Assembly (NCBI GenBank): GCA_031370625.1
Contig: JANMQR010000346.1
Coordinates: 1-10,637, forward strand
Direction: 5' to 3'
From: UKL13-2 sp031370625
Lineage (GTDB): Bacteria; Pseudomonadota; Gammaproteobacteria; Burkholderiales; Usitatibacteraceae
Length of the DNA: 10,637 bases
Shown here: in pieces, positions 1 through 6,460 of the stretch
Numbering within the stretch: position 1 is the stretch's first letter
Layout of the letters: every line of letters starts with the position of its first letter
Translations under genes and position numbers: made by a program
Notes under the pieces: generated by a model
What the model was told of the DNA's origin: nothing
What the model saw: only the letters and a program-made list of their open reading frames with translations
The model's database searches: none

Positions 1-1
1 T

Positions 2-895
2 GTAAATCCAGCGATTATTGCGCGCGGTTGCCCCGGTTTTTCCGGTGCTGATTTGGCGAACTTGGTTAACGAAGCTGCACTGTTTGCGGCACGCGGCAGC
101 AAGCGTTTGGTCGATCATGAAGATTTCGAGCGCGCCAAAGACAAGATCATGATGGGTGCTGAACGTCGCTCGATGGTGATGGATGAGGAAGAGCGCAAGA
201 ACACTGCGTACCACGAATCCGGCCACGCGATTTTGGGCTACCTGATGCCCAAAAGCGATCCCGTCCACAAAGTCACGATCATCCCGCGCGGCCGTGCGCT
301 CGGTGTGACGATTCAATTGCCCGAGCAGGATCGTTATGCATATGACCGTGTGTATTTGATGTCGCGCATCGCGGTGCTGTTTGGTGGCCGGATTGCGGAG
401 GAAGTGTTCATGAATCAAATGACCACGGGTGCCTCGAACGACTTCGAACGCGCCACGCAACTTGCGCGCGATATGGTTACCCGTTATGGCATGTCGGATG
501 CGTTGGGCACGATGGTCTATGCCGAGAACGAAGGCGAAGTATTTTTGGGCCGCTCAGTCACGCGCCAAACCAACGTGTCGGAAGAAACGATGCGTAAAGT
601 GGACGCCGAAATCCGCCGTATCATCGACGAGCAATACGCCTTAGCGCGCAAAGTAATCGAAGAAAATCGCGACAAGATCGAGGCGATGACGAAAGCATTG
701 CTGGAATTTGAAACCATCGATGCTGATCAGATTAAAGACATCATGGAAGGCCGACCAGCACGCCCACCGAAGCCATCCAGCATGCCGTTCAAGCCTAAAT
801 CCGGCGGTGATAGCGGCGGAGCAACGCCGGTGCCGGTGGATGCACCCGAGGTAAAGCCCGAAGCGACCGCGCAACCGGTTGAGGGCACGCAATAA
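2..895 (+). CDS. ftsH: FtsH, ATP-dependent zinc metalloprotease (C-terminal part, 5' truncated)
   Basis: Inner-membrane AAA+ protease that degrades short-lived and misassembled membrane and cytosolic proteins as a hexamer. The reading frame is open from the left edge, so the transmembrane N-terminus, Walker motifs and most of the AAA module lie outside the window. What remains begins at the end of the AAA module (GFSGADLANLVNEAA) and runs through the whole peptidase domain. The zinc site is visible: HESGH at 212-226 supplies the two histidines and the catalytic Glu, and the Asp of TGASND (codon 440-442) is the expected third ligand. Also present are KIMMGAERRSMVM, PVHKVTIIPRGRALG and EGEVFLGRSV, all nearly identical to Escherichia coli FtsH. 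The tail after about 745 is Pro/Lys/Gly-rich and low in conservation, as usual for FtsH. The gene ends at TAA 893-895, 21 nt before the terminator region. Identification is essentially certain. Confidence 0.98.
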   Translation, partial: VNPAIIARGCPGFSGADLANLVNEAALFAARGSKRLVDHEDFERAKDKIMMGAERRSMVMDEEERKNTAYHESGHAILGYLMPKSDPVHKVTIIPRGRALGVTIQLPEQDRYAYDRVYLMSRIAVLFGGRIAEEVFMNQMTTGASNDFERATQLARDMVTRYGMSDALGTMVYAENEGEVFLGRSVTRQTNVSEETMRKVDAEIRRIIDEQYALARKVIEENRDKIEAMTKALLEFETIDADQIKDIMEGRPARPPKPSSMPFKPKSGGDSGGATPVPVDAPEVKPEATAQPVEGTQ

Positions 896-916
896 AGATC
901 CACGGGGCAACACGCA

Positions 917-953
917 AAACATACGGGCGACTTTCGAGTCGCCCGTTTTGTTT
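917..953 (+). terminator. Rho-independent terminator after ftsH
   Basis: A perfect 10-bp stem, ACGGGCGACT at 923-932 and AGTCGCCCGT at 937-946, closes a TTCG tetraloop (933-936). It is followed by a T-rich tract (TTTTGTTT, 946-953) and preceded by an A-rich run (917-919). UUCG loops are especially stable in RNA. It should end the ftsH transcript, so folP needs its own promoter. Confidence 0.93.
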
Positions 954-955
954 GG

Positions 956-964
956 TGCTATAAA
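956..964 (+). promoter_or_regulatory. Candidate extended -10 promoter for folP
   Basis: TGC followed by TATAAA (TG at 956-957, hexamer 959-964) fits an extended -10 element, which can work without a good -35 box; none is evident at the right distance. Transcription would start near 971, giving folP a leader of about 20 nt. Its place directly after the ftsH terminator fits independent transcription of folP. The call rests on sequence match alone. Confidence 0.4.
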
Positions 965-991
965 TTATTGAAATCTAACTTCACCACACAC

Positions 992-1813
992 ATGAAGCTC
1001 ATCTGCAAAAATCATGTTCTCGATCTGACTCCGGCTGTCGTAATGGGCATCGTAAACGTCACGCCCGATTCTTTTTCCGACGGCGGAAAGTTCTTCGCAC
1101 GTGATCAGGCGGTAGCGCATGCGAGGCAGATGATTGCAGAGGGTGCGGCAATCATCGATATCGGTGGCGAATCTACACGGCCTGGTGCCATCGCCGCCAC
1201 GTTGCAAGAAGAGCTTGATCGAGTGATGCCGGTGCTGGAAATTTTAGTGCAGGATGGCGTCATCGTGTCGGTGGATACACAGAAAACCGAGGTCATGCGC
1301 GAGGCTATCCGCGCCGGTGCGGCCATGATTAATGATGTCAATGCGTTACAGGCCCCAGGTGCAATTGAAGTGTGTGCCGCATCAAACGTGGCGGTGTGCT
1401 TGATGCACAGGCAGGGTGCGCCGGATACGATGCAGCGGGCACCGAAATACCAAAACGTTGTTGTCGAGGTGAGTGATTTTTTGCAGGCACGGGCGCATGC
1501 GTGCGAGTCGGCTGGCATTGCGCATGATCGTATCGTGATCGATCCTGGCTTCGGTTTTGGTAAAACCGTTGAGCACAATTTCACTCTGTTACGCCGTCTC
1601 GGTGATCTGACCGCGCTTGGCTATGCCGTGCTCGCCGGGTTTTCGCGCAAATCCTCCTTAGGGGCAATCACTGGGCGCGATGTTGATGATCGACTGGCTG
1701 CGAGCCTCGCAGTGGCGCTGATTGCCGCGCAAAACGGCGCACAAATTCTTCGTGTTCACGATGTAAAAGAAACAATAGACGTTCTTAAGATATGGCGTGC
1801 CTCACACAACTGA
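992..1813 (+). CDS. folP: Dihydropteroate synthase
   Basis: Cytosolic folate-pathway enzyme that joins 6-hydroxymethyl-dihydropterin diphosphate to p-aminobenzoate to make 7,8-dihydropteroate; it is the sulfonamide target. The 273-residue product is normal length and complete as a TIM barrel. Visible motifs are NVTPDSFSDGG (residues 22-32), DIGGESTRPG (56-65, with the Thr62-Arg63 loop), SVDT (Asp95), IND (Asn114), DPGFGFGK (184-191), GFSRK (Lys220) and RVHD (Arg254, His256), matching the substrate-binding residues of E. coli FolP. I chose ATG 992 because the product then begins MKL like E. coli FolP. An in-frame TTG at 968 would lie in the putative promoter region and add residues absent from homologues. 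No strong Shine-Dalgarno is visible before 992. It follows ftsH, as in many proteobacteria, but glmM does not follow it here. Confidence 0.97.
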   Translation: MKLICKNHVLDLTPAVVMGIVNVTPDSFSDGGKFFARDQAVAHARQMIAEGAAIIDIGGESTRPGAIAATLQEELDRVMPVLEILVQDGVIVSVDTQKTEVMREAIRAGAAMINDVNALQAPGAIEVCAASNVAVCLMHRQGAPDTMQRAPKYQNVVVEVSDFLQARAHACESAGIAHDRIVIDPGFGFGKTVEHNFTLLRRLGDLTALGYAVLAGFSRKSSLGAITGRDVDDRLAASLAVALIAAQNGAQILRVHDVKETIDVLKIWRASHN

Positions 1814-1825
1814 TCATATTTATTT

Positions 1826-1855
1826 TTTACGTAGCGCTCAGTCGCACGCTAAAAT
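1826..1855 (+). promoter_or_regulatory. Weak candidate sigma70 promoter upstream of the BPSS1780-like gene
   Basis: TTTACG (1826-1831, four of six matches to the -35 consensus) and TAAAAT (1850-1855, five of six to the -10) are 18 bp apart. The resulting 5' leader would be about 95 nt and contains two copies of the palindrome AGCGCT nearby (1833-1838 in the spacer, 1868-1873 downstream). No terminator is visible after folP, so read-through from folP is equally possible. Confidence 0.28.
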
Positions 1856-1944
1856 GAAATCAAGCTAAGCGCTGGCGATCATGCGGGCGCTGATTTTAAA
1901 AGTGAAGTCGTCAAATCTCGGCAGTCGTAGAACTTCAATATCTC

Positions 1945-1951
1945 AAAGGGA
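1945..1951 (+). promoter_or_regulatory. Ribosome binding site for the BPSS1780-like gene
   Basis: AAAGGGA lies 6 nt before ATG 1958. It is one of the clearest Shine-Dalgarno sequences in the window and fixes this start codon. Confidence 0.7.
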
Positions 1952-1957
1952 CAACAC

Positions 1958-2773
1958 ATGGAACCTAATAAACCCGTTAATCCGTACCAGTCACCAAGCG
2001 TGGAAGTCATAAGCGCAGCACCGGATGCCGATGCGAATTTTATTGATAGCGGTAGAGCGGTGCCGGCGGGCAATGGCTTGAGCTGGATCGGCACTGGTTG
2101 GGGAATTTTTACACAATCGCCGATTGCCTGGATTGTCAGTGCCGTAATTTTGATCGTGATCTCGGTCGCGCTTGGCTTTATCCCGATACTTGGCAGCATT
2201 ATTTCGTACATTCTTTTTTCAGTATTTGCAGGTGGCCTGATGCTGGGTTGTCAGGCGCAACATGAAGGCAGGCCCCTAGAAATTGGCGACTTGTTTTCGG
2301 GCTTCCAAGAAAAGGCTGGCCAACTTATTTTGGTGGGCGTGCTGTTTATCGCGGCTATGTTGGTTCTGTTATTGGTGGCGGCTGTTTTGTTCGGTGTTTT
2401 TCTGGGGTCCACGGGCGTCTTGACCGGCTTGATTAGTGGCGATCAGGAAGCGTTTGGGAAGCTGATGGCCGGATCTATTGCGGCCTTGCTGTTGATTGGT
2501 CTGGTCATTCTGGCGCTGTATGTACCCATCGCGATGGCGTTTTGGTTCGCACCGTCGTTGGTTGCTCTGCAGGATGTTGCGCCGGTTGCGGCCTTGCGCA
2601 TAAGCTTCTTTGCCTGCTTGAAAAATTTCCTGCCGTTTCTGCTCTATGGCGTGGTGTTTTTGGTGATTGCGTTTATCGCGATCATTCCGTTTGGACTCGG
2701 TATTTTAGTGGCGTTTCCGCTTCTGTATGCATCGACCTATGCCGCTTACCGCGATATATTTTTAGGTGAATAA
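1958..2773 (+). CDS. BPSS1780-like multi-pass membrane protein, function unknown
   Basis: A 271-residue inner-membrane protein of unknown function. A polar N-terminus of about 50 residues with an NPYQSP motif (8-13) is followed by about five strongly hydrophobic segments: roughly 56-76, 79-97, 122-150, 171-193 and 226-250. Between segments two and three is the short cytosolic stretch EGRPLEIGDLFSGF (103-116). The N-terminal NPY motif, a Gly-rich WIGTGWGIF stretch before the first segment and the EGR...GDLF..GF loop are what I recall of the proteobacterial BPSS1780 membrane family. That assignment is from memory of the pattern. The start is set by ATG 1958 with a good Shine-Dalgarno. It sits alone between folP and the MoxR-type operon, about 100 nt before the RDD gene, and could be its first member. 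No catalytic motif is visible. Confidence 0.75.
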   Translation: MEPNKPVNPYQSPSVEVISAAPDADANFIDSGRAVPAGNGLSWIGTGWGIFTQSPIAWIVSAVILIVISVALGFIPILGSIISYILFSVFAGGLMLGCQAQHEGRPLEIGDLFSGFQEKAGQLILVGVLFIAAMLVLLLVAAVLFGVFLGSTGVLTGLISGDQEAFGKLMAGSIAALLLIGLVILALYVPIAMAFWFAPSLVALQDVAPVAALRISFFACLKNFLPFLLYGVVFLVIAFIAIIPFGLGILVAFPLLYASTYAAYRDIFLGE

Positions 2774-2874
2774 AGTCGCCCTCAACCATTAATCAGTGTC
2801 AAAAAAACTTAACCAATTGAAGCCATTTTCCGGGCGACGCAGGCTTGACTAAAAACGGTTCAAAAGCATCTGCC

Positions 2875-3579
2875 ATGCTCGACACGGTGCGCACCGTGCC
2901 CACGCCTGAAGGCATCGAGCTTTCGCTAAAAGTGGCGGGGCCGATGCCGCGCGCGCGGGCATGGTTGCTGGACTTGCTGATCCGGCTGGCGATATTGTTG
3001 GTGCTGGGAATGGGGCTGGGTGCGCTTGGCAAGGTTGGCAATGGTTTGATGTTGCTGATCGCGTTCGTGCTCGAGTGGGTATATCCGGTGTTGTTTGAAG
3101 TGCTGCGCAATGGCCAAACACCGGGCAAGCGTGCGTGCGATTTGCGGGTGCTTCATGAAGACGGCACGCCCGTGCAATGGCGCGCGTCGGTGGCGCGAAA
3201 CCTGATCCGCGCGGTTGATTTCCTACCGGTTTTTTATGGCTTTGGTTTGATTGCGATGCTGCTCAATCGCGATTTCAAACGCCTGGGTGATCTCGCGGCG
3301 GGCACGATTGTGGTTCACACGGAACGAAAGCGCTCGTCCAAAGGCATACCGATTGCAGAACCCTTAACGCCGAACCCTGTGTTGAACATGGCGCTGGAAT
3401 TAGCTGAGCAACGCGCGGTGATTGATTTCGCCGAGCGCCGCGCCACGTGGTCAACCGAGCGCGCAAATGAATTGGCAAGTTATGCAGACGCAGCACTGCC
3501 TGCGGCAAGCAAATCCGATACGACGGATGTGGCAACTCGTGTGGTGCGGCTGGCTAATTTCTTGGTCGGTCGCCGCTAA
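2875..3579 (+). CDS. RDD family membrane protein
   Basis: A 234-residue integral membrane protein with one RDD domain; the family's biochemical role is mostly unknown, with transport suggested for some members. After TVPTPEGIELSLKVAGP come the Arg/Asp signature (PRARAWLLD, 25-33) and hydrophobic segments at about 31-50, 56-76 and 113-131. Between them is the hallmark loop NGQTPGKRACDLRVLHEDG (79-97), and NRDFKRLGDLAAGTIV (131-146) closes the domain. The last 80 or so residues are a charged, Ala-rich cytosolic tail. I prefer ATG 2875 because homologues as I recall begin close to MLDTVR. An in-frame TTG at 2845 would add ten residues; neither start has a strong Shine-Dalgarno. It opens the six-gene cluster, and its stop overlaps an ATG (TAATG at 3577-3581). 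The cluster context suggests a membrane partner of the MoxR/DUF58 pair. Confidence 0.88.
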   Translation: MLDTVRTVPTPEGIELSLKVAGPMPRARAWLLDLLIRLAILLVLGMGLGALGKVGNGLMLLIAFVLEWVYPVLFEVLRNGQTPGKRACDLRVLHEDGTPVQWRASVARNLIRAVDFLPVFYGFGLIAMLLNRDFKRLGDLAAGTIVVHTERKRSSKGIPIAEPLTPNPVLNMALELAEQRAVIDFAERRATWSTERANELASYADAALPAASKSDTTDVATRVVRLANFLVGRR

Positions 3580-3618
3580 TGAATAAAGCAATGATTGGGC
3601 TTGAATGGGGCTTGCGGC

Positions 3619-4719
3619 GTGAAACAAGAAAATTTTGAGTCGCAGTATCGTCTGCGCTGGGATCAGTTTGAGCAAGGCATGGCGCTGACCGCGAAACAAC
3701 GTCGCACGCTCAAAACCGACGGCTCCAAAAATGCCAAGTCAATCGACGCGGCGCTGGCATGGCCGCTTGAAGAGTTGCCGCGTCGCTACCGTGAGATTTG
3801 TCATCATTTGGCACTCGCGCGCGACCGGCACTACAGCAGCACGCTGGTGGAACGTCTCGAGCGCCTGGTGCTGCTGGGACATCAAGCGCTCTATGGCGCG
3901 CAGGAATTGAGCGGCGGTGTTGGTCGTTTTTTACGAGCCGGATTGCCGCGATTAATTCGCAGCAAATCAGGCTATATCTGGGCGAGCGCACTATTGTTTT
4001 TCGGTCCGCTTGTTGCCTGTATTGTCGCGATCCAATATTTTCCGGAATTTGCATACATCATTGTTTCGCCCGAGCAAATGGCGGAGATGCAGCAAATGTA
4101 TGCGCCGGGGAATCAGCGCCTGGGTTTGCAGCGCGATGCCGGTAGCGAATTCGAGATGTTCGGCTTTTATGTGGCGAACAATGTGAAGATCGATTTTCAG
4201 TGTTTTGCGGGCGGGCTTTTGTTTGGTATTGGCGCAATATTTTTTCTGTTATTCAACGGATTATTCATCGGCGCAATCGCGGGGCACCTTACCCACGTTG
4301 GCTATATCGAAACATTCTGGGGCTTTGTGGCGGGCCATAGCGCCTTTGAATTGACCGGCATTGTGTTGTCGGGTGCTGCTGGGCTGATGCTCGGTATGGC
4401 ATTGATCGCACCGGGTCGGCAGACCCGATTCGCTGCCGTTAAATCGCGCATGCCCGATATTATTGGCGTGGTTTACGGCGCGGCATTGCTCACTTTTTTA
4501 GCTGCGTTCATTGAGGCATTTTGGTCCGCATCACGCGTACCACCGGTGCAAGTGAAATATGCGGTGGGTATCGCATTGTGGGTGGTGACAATCGCCTATT
4601 TTGTGTTTGTAGGGCGCGGCAAAAACACGATGACCACGATTACAAATACAGAAGAACTGGTAAACCCGAACGCAAACGCAAACGCAAACGCGAAGGCCAA
4701 GGTCAGCCGTGCGGCTTGA
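3619..4719 (+). CDS. Stage II sporulation protein M-like (SpoIIM/DUF95) membrane protein
   Basis: A 366-residue membrane protein. The first 115 residues are soluble, helical and charged (MKQENFESQYRLRWDQFEQ, then RRYREICHHLALARDR). Hydrophobic segments follow at about 119-140, 195-222, 230-265, 281-302 and 313-331. The SpoIIM-like core is clear: Asn188 region, LLFNGLFIGAIAGH (210-223), GHSAFELTGIVLSGAAGLMLG (239-259) and APG (264-266). In Firmicutes SpoIIM helps peptidoglycan hydrolysis at engulfment; in non-sporulating bacteria the homologue beside MoxR genes has no defined role. GTG 3619 is preferred: homologues begin near MKQE/MRQE, and a G-rich stretch (3606-3610) lies 8 nt upstream. A TTG at 3595 is in frame but less likely. 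The C-terminal tail carries four Asn-Ala repeats from a DNA hexamer array. The stop overlaps the next gene by 11 nt. Confidence 0.9.
   Translation: MKQENFESQYRLRWDQFEQGMALTAKQRRTLKTDGSKNAKSIDAALAWPLEELPRRYREICHHLALARDRHYSSTLVERLERLVLLGHQALYGAQELSGGVGRFLRAGLPRLIRSKSGYIWASALLFFGPLVACIVAIQYFPEFAYIIVSPEQMAEMQQMYAPGNQRLGLQRDAGSEFEMFGFYVANNVKIDFQCFAGGLLFGIGAIFFLLFNGLFIGAIAGHLTHVGYIETFWGFVAGHSAFELTGIVLSGAAGLMLGMALIAPGRQTRFAAVKSRMPDIIGVVYGAALLTFLAAFIEAFWSASRVPPVQVKYAVGIALWVVTIAYFVFVGRGKNTMTTITNTEELVNPNANANANAKAKVSRAA
4669..4692 (+). repeat. Hexamer microsatellite array A (AACGCA x4)
   Basis: Four head-to-tail AACGCA units, the last ending GCG, encode (Asn-Ala)4, residues 351-358 in the cytosolic tail of the SpoIIM-like protein. 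The array ends 16 nt before the GTG start of the DUF4129 gene, so it also lies just upstream of that gene's ribosome binding site (AAGGT, 4699-4703). The unit is the same as in the arrays at 5561 and 6212. Confidence 0.95.
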
Positions 4720-6460
4720 GAATATTGCCATCGCGCTGCGCCCGCGTAGTGCGTGGGAGGCGATTGACTTGGGTTATGCGATGGCGCAAACCTGGTGGCC
4801 ATCGCTGATCAAAGCATGGTGCATGGTTTATTTGCCGGCGGCTCTTCTGATTAATTTGCTGTGCTGGAAATACCCGACGCTGGCCGTATTCGTTTTATGG
4901 TGGTTAAAGCCCGCGTTTGATCGCGTATTGCTGCATGTGTTGTCGGGCGCCGTATTTGGTGCCACGCCTACGCTACGCGAAACGCGTGCGGCATTGAAAC
5001 GTCTGTGGTGGAAAAACGGTTTGTTTGCCGCGTTAACCTACGCGCGCTTTAATCCGGCGCGCTCGTTTACCTTGCCCGTGGTGCAGCTGGAAGGCGTGCG
5101 CGGCAAGCTCGCAGCCAAGCGGCGACGCGTGCTGGCGCGAGAGGGTAGTGGAGCCGCAATTGCGCTTACTGTGATCAGCATGTCTGTCGAGGCCACAATG
5201 GGGTTCTCAATCTATCTTTTGCTTAATACGCTGATTCCGGGTGAATCGGTATTTAACTTTAGCTGGCAGGCAATGATGAATCCGGAGAAAGATCTGGCGG
5301 CGCATTACCTGAGCAACGCGATCAATGCAGTAGTCATTTCCGTACTAGAGCCCTTCTATGTCGCGGCCGGTTTCGCCATTTATTTGAATTGCCGTACCGC
5401 GATTGAGGGTTGGGATGTTGAGCTTCAGTTCAAACGAATGGCCGCGCGATTGACCGCTGCTAATACTGCGGCTGGCTCGCTATCCCGGCGTGCCGCTGCT
5501 GTGCTGCTCGTTGCCGGTGGGCTGGCCTTTGCGGTCATGCCAGTTGATCACGTCATCGCGCAGACGCAAACGCAAACGCAGACGCAAACGCAAACGCAGA
5601 CGCCGACGCCGACCGAAAGCACCGATACTGGCGGCAATTGCAAACCCGACGATGCGAACAACGTTGAGGTTGCTGATGATGATTCAAGCGATGCACAAAC
5701 CCCGGAAACCGGTGCGCTTGCGGCCGCAGAGCGTGTGCTGGAGGGGAAAGAGTTTGGCGAGTATCAAAAAACGTGGGAAATAAAATACGTGGGTCCGACG
5801 TGGAGCCAAGAAAAAAAGCCCAAGCCAAAAACGGATGTTAAATGGCTTGCAGCCATCGCAGAATTTTTCGCAAAAAGTGCGCGCGTGATTGCCTGGATTG
5901 GCGGCGCACTGCTGGTGCTGGCATTGATTTATTTAATTGCCCGGCATGTCGGTTTGAGTGGCTGGCGTCTGGATAAGTCGCGCGATGCGCCCGAGATATT
6001 ATTCGGGCTTGATGTCAGGCCAGAATCATTGCCCGACAGCGTGCCTGCAGCTGCACGAAATTTATTGGCGGCGGGCGACACTCGCGGTGCAGTAAGTCTG
6101 CTCTACCGCGGCGCATTGGTATCGCTCATTCAAGATGGGCGCATCGATATCGCGCGTGGTGATACCGAGCTTGAATTGGTCGGGCGCGTTAGACAGAAGT
6201 ACGGACGCGCGAACGCAAACGCAAACGCAAACGCAAACGCAAATGAGGTGGAGGGTGATGCCAAGGCAAGTTATTTCGCCGCGCTCATTTCCATCTGGCA
6301 GCGCGTCGCTTATGCGCGGCAGGTAGTGCCGCCCGCAGAAATCACACCGTTGATTGATGGCTGGGCGACGCACTTCAACGTGCGCCGCGCAGCTGAATCG
6401 AGACCCGCATTCAATGATGCTGCAGCAAGTGGAACTGCGGCAAGCGGTGCCGCATCATGA
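4709..6460 (+). CDS. DUF4129 domain membrane protein with two low-complexity repeat insertions
   Basis: A 583-residue protein. The N-terminal part has hydrophobic segments at about 31-52, 57-66, 149-172 and 206-226. A further segment at 262-278 is followed by a long polar, probably periplasmic region (285-390) that starts with seven Gln-Thr repeats and continues with an acidic Pro/Thr linker. Next come an AAAERVLEGKEFGEYQ helix, a last hydrophobic segment (393-412) and a cytosolic DUF4129 domain (about 445-555: LLAAGDTRGAVSLLYRGAL, DTELELVGRV, YFAALISIWQRVAYA). The DUF4129 domain is split by Asn-Ala repeats (502-511). The start MRLENIAIALRPRSAWEA fits recalled homologues; GTG 4709 follows AAGGT and overlaps the SpoIIM-like gene by 11 nt, implying translational coupling. 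Its stop overlaps the next gene as ATGA. DUF4129 genes commonly sit beside MoxR and DUF58 genes; function unknown. Residues 260-284 look like an internal signal peptide. Confidence 0.88.
   Translation: MRLENIAIALRPRSAWEAIDLGYAMAQTWWPSLIKAWCMVYLPAALLINLLCWKYPTLAVFVLWWLKPAFDRVLLHVLSGAVFGATPTLRETRAALKRLWWKNGLFAALTYARFNPARSFTLPVVQLEGVRGKLAAKRRRVLAREGSGAAIALTVISMSVEATMGFSIYLLLNTLIPGESVFNFSWQAMMNPEKDLAAHYLSNAINAVVISVLEPFYVAAGFAIYLNCRTAIEGWDVELQFKRMAARLTAANTAAGSLSRRAAAVLLVAGGLAFAVMPVDHVIAQTQTQTQTQTQTQTPTPTESTDTGGNCKPDDANNVEVADDDSSDAQTPETGALAAAERVLEGKEFGEYQKTWEIKYVGPTWSQEKKPKPKTDVKWLAAIAEFFAKSARVIAWIGGALLVLALIYLIARHVGLSGWRLDKSRDAPEILFGLDVRPESLPDSVPAAARNLLAAGDTRGAVSLLYRGALVSLIQDGRIDIARGDTELELVGRVRQKYGRANANANANANANEVEGDAKASYFAALISIWQRVAYARQVVPPAEITPLIDGWATHFNVRRAAESRPAFNDAAASGTAASGAAS
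5561..5602 (+). repeat. Hexamer microsatellite array B (CARACG x7)
   Basis: Seven CA(A/G)ACG units encode (Gln-Thr)7, residues 285-298 of the DUF4129 protein, followed by a Pro-Thr-Pro-Thr extension. It is the same hexamer as arrays A and C but read one base out of phase with them. The Gln codons run CAG CAA CAA CAG CAA CAA CAG, so a perfect 18-bp unit is repeated twice (5561-5578, 5579-5596) plus one hexamer. Confidence 0.95.
6212..6241 (+). repeat. Hexamer microsatellite array C (AACGCA x5)
   Basis: Five perfect AACGCA units encode (Asn-Ala)5, residues 502-511 of the DUF4129 protein, in a loop between two helical stretches of the DUF4129 domain. GCG before it and AAT after it look like degenerate flanking half-units. 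The phase is the same as array A. Confidence 0.95.

Noticed and set aside
968..991. TTG start for folP giving eight more residues
   Set aside because: The extra residues are not found in FolP homologues, and the region overlaps the likely promoter and leader; ATG 992 gives the canonical N-terminus.
5490..5783. Arg/Lys-rich alternative-frame protein across array B, and similar ones across arrays A and C
   Set aside because: They arise only because the hexamer is open in every frame; their sequences are low-complexity and overlap well-supported membrane proteins.
4669..6241. The repeat arrays as a CRISPR or as DNA-binding iterons
   Set aside because: Units are six bases, directly tandem, without spacers, and always inside coding sequence in frame; no replication or cas gene is nearby.
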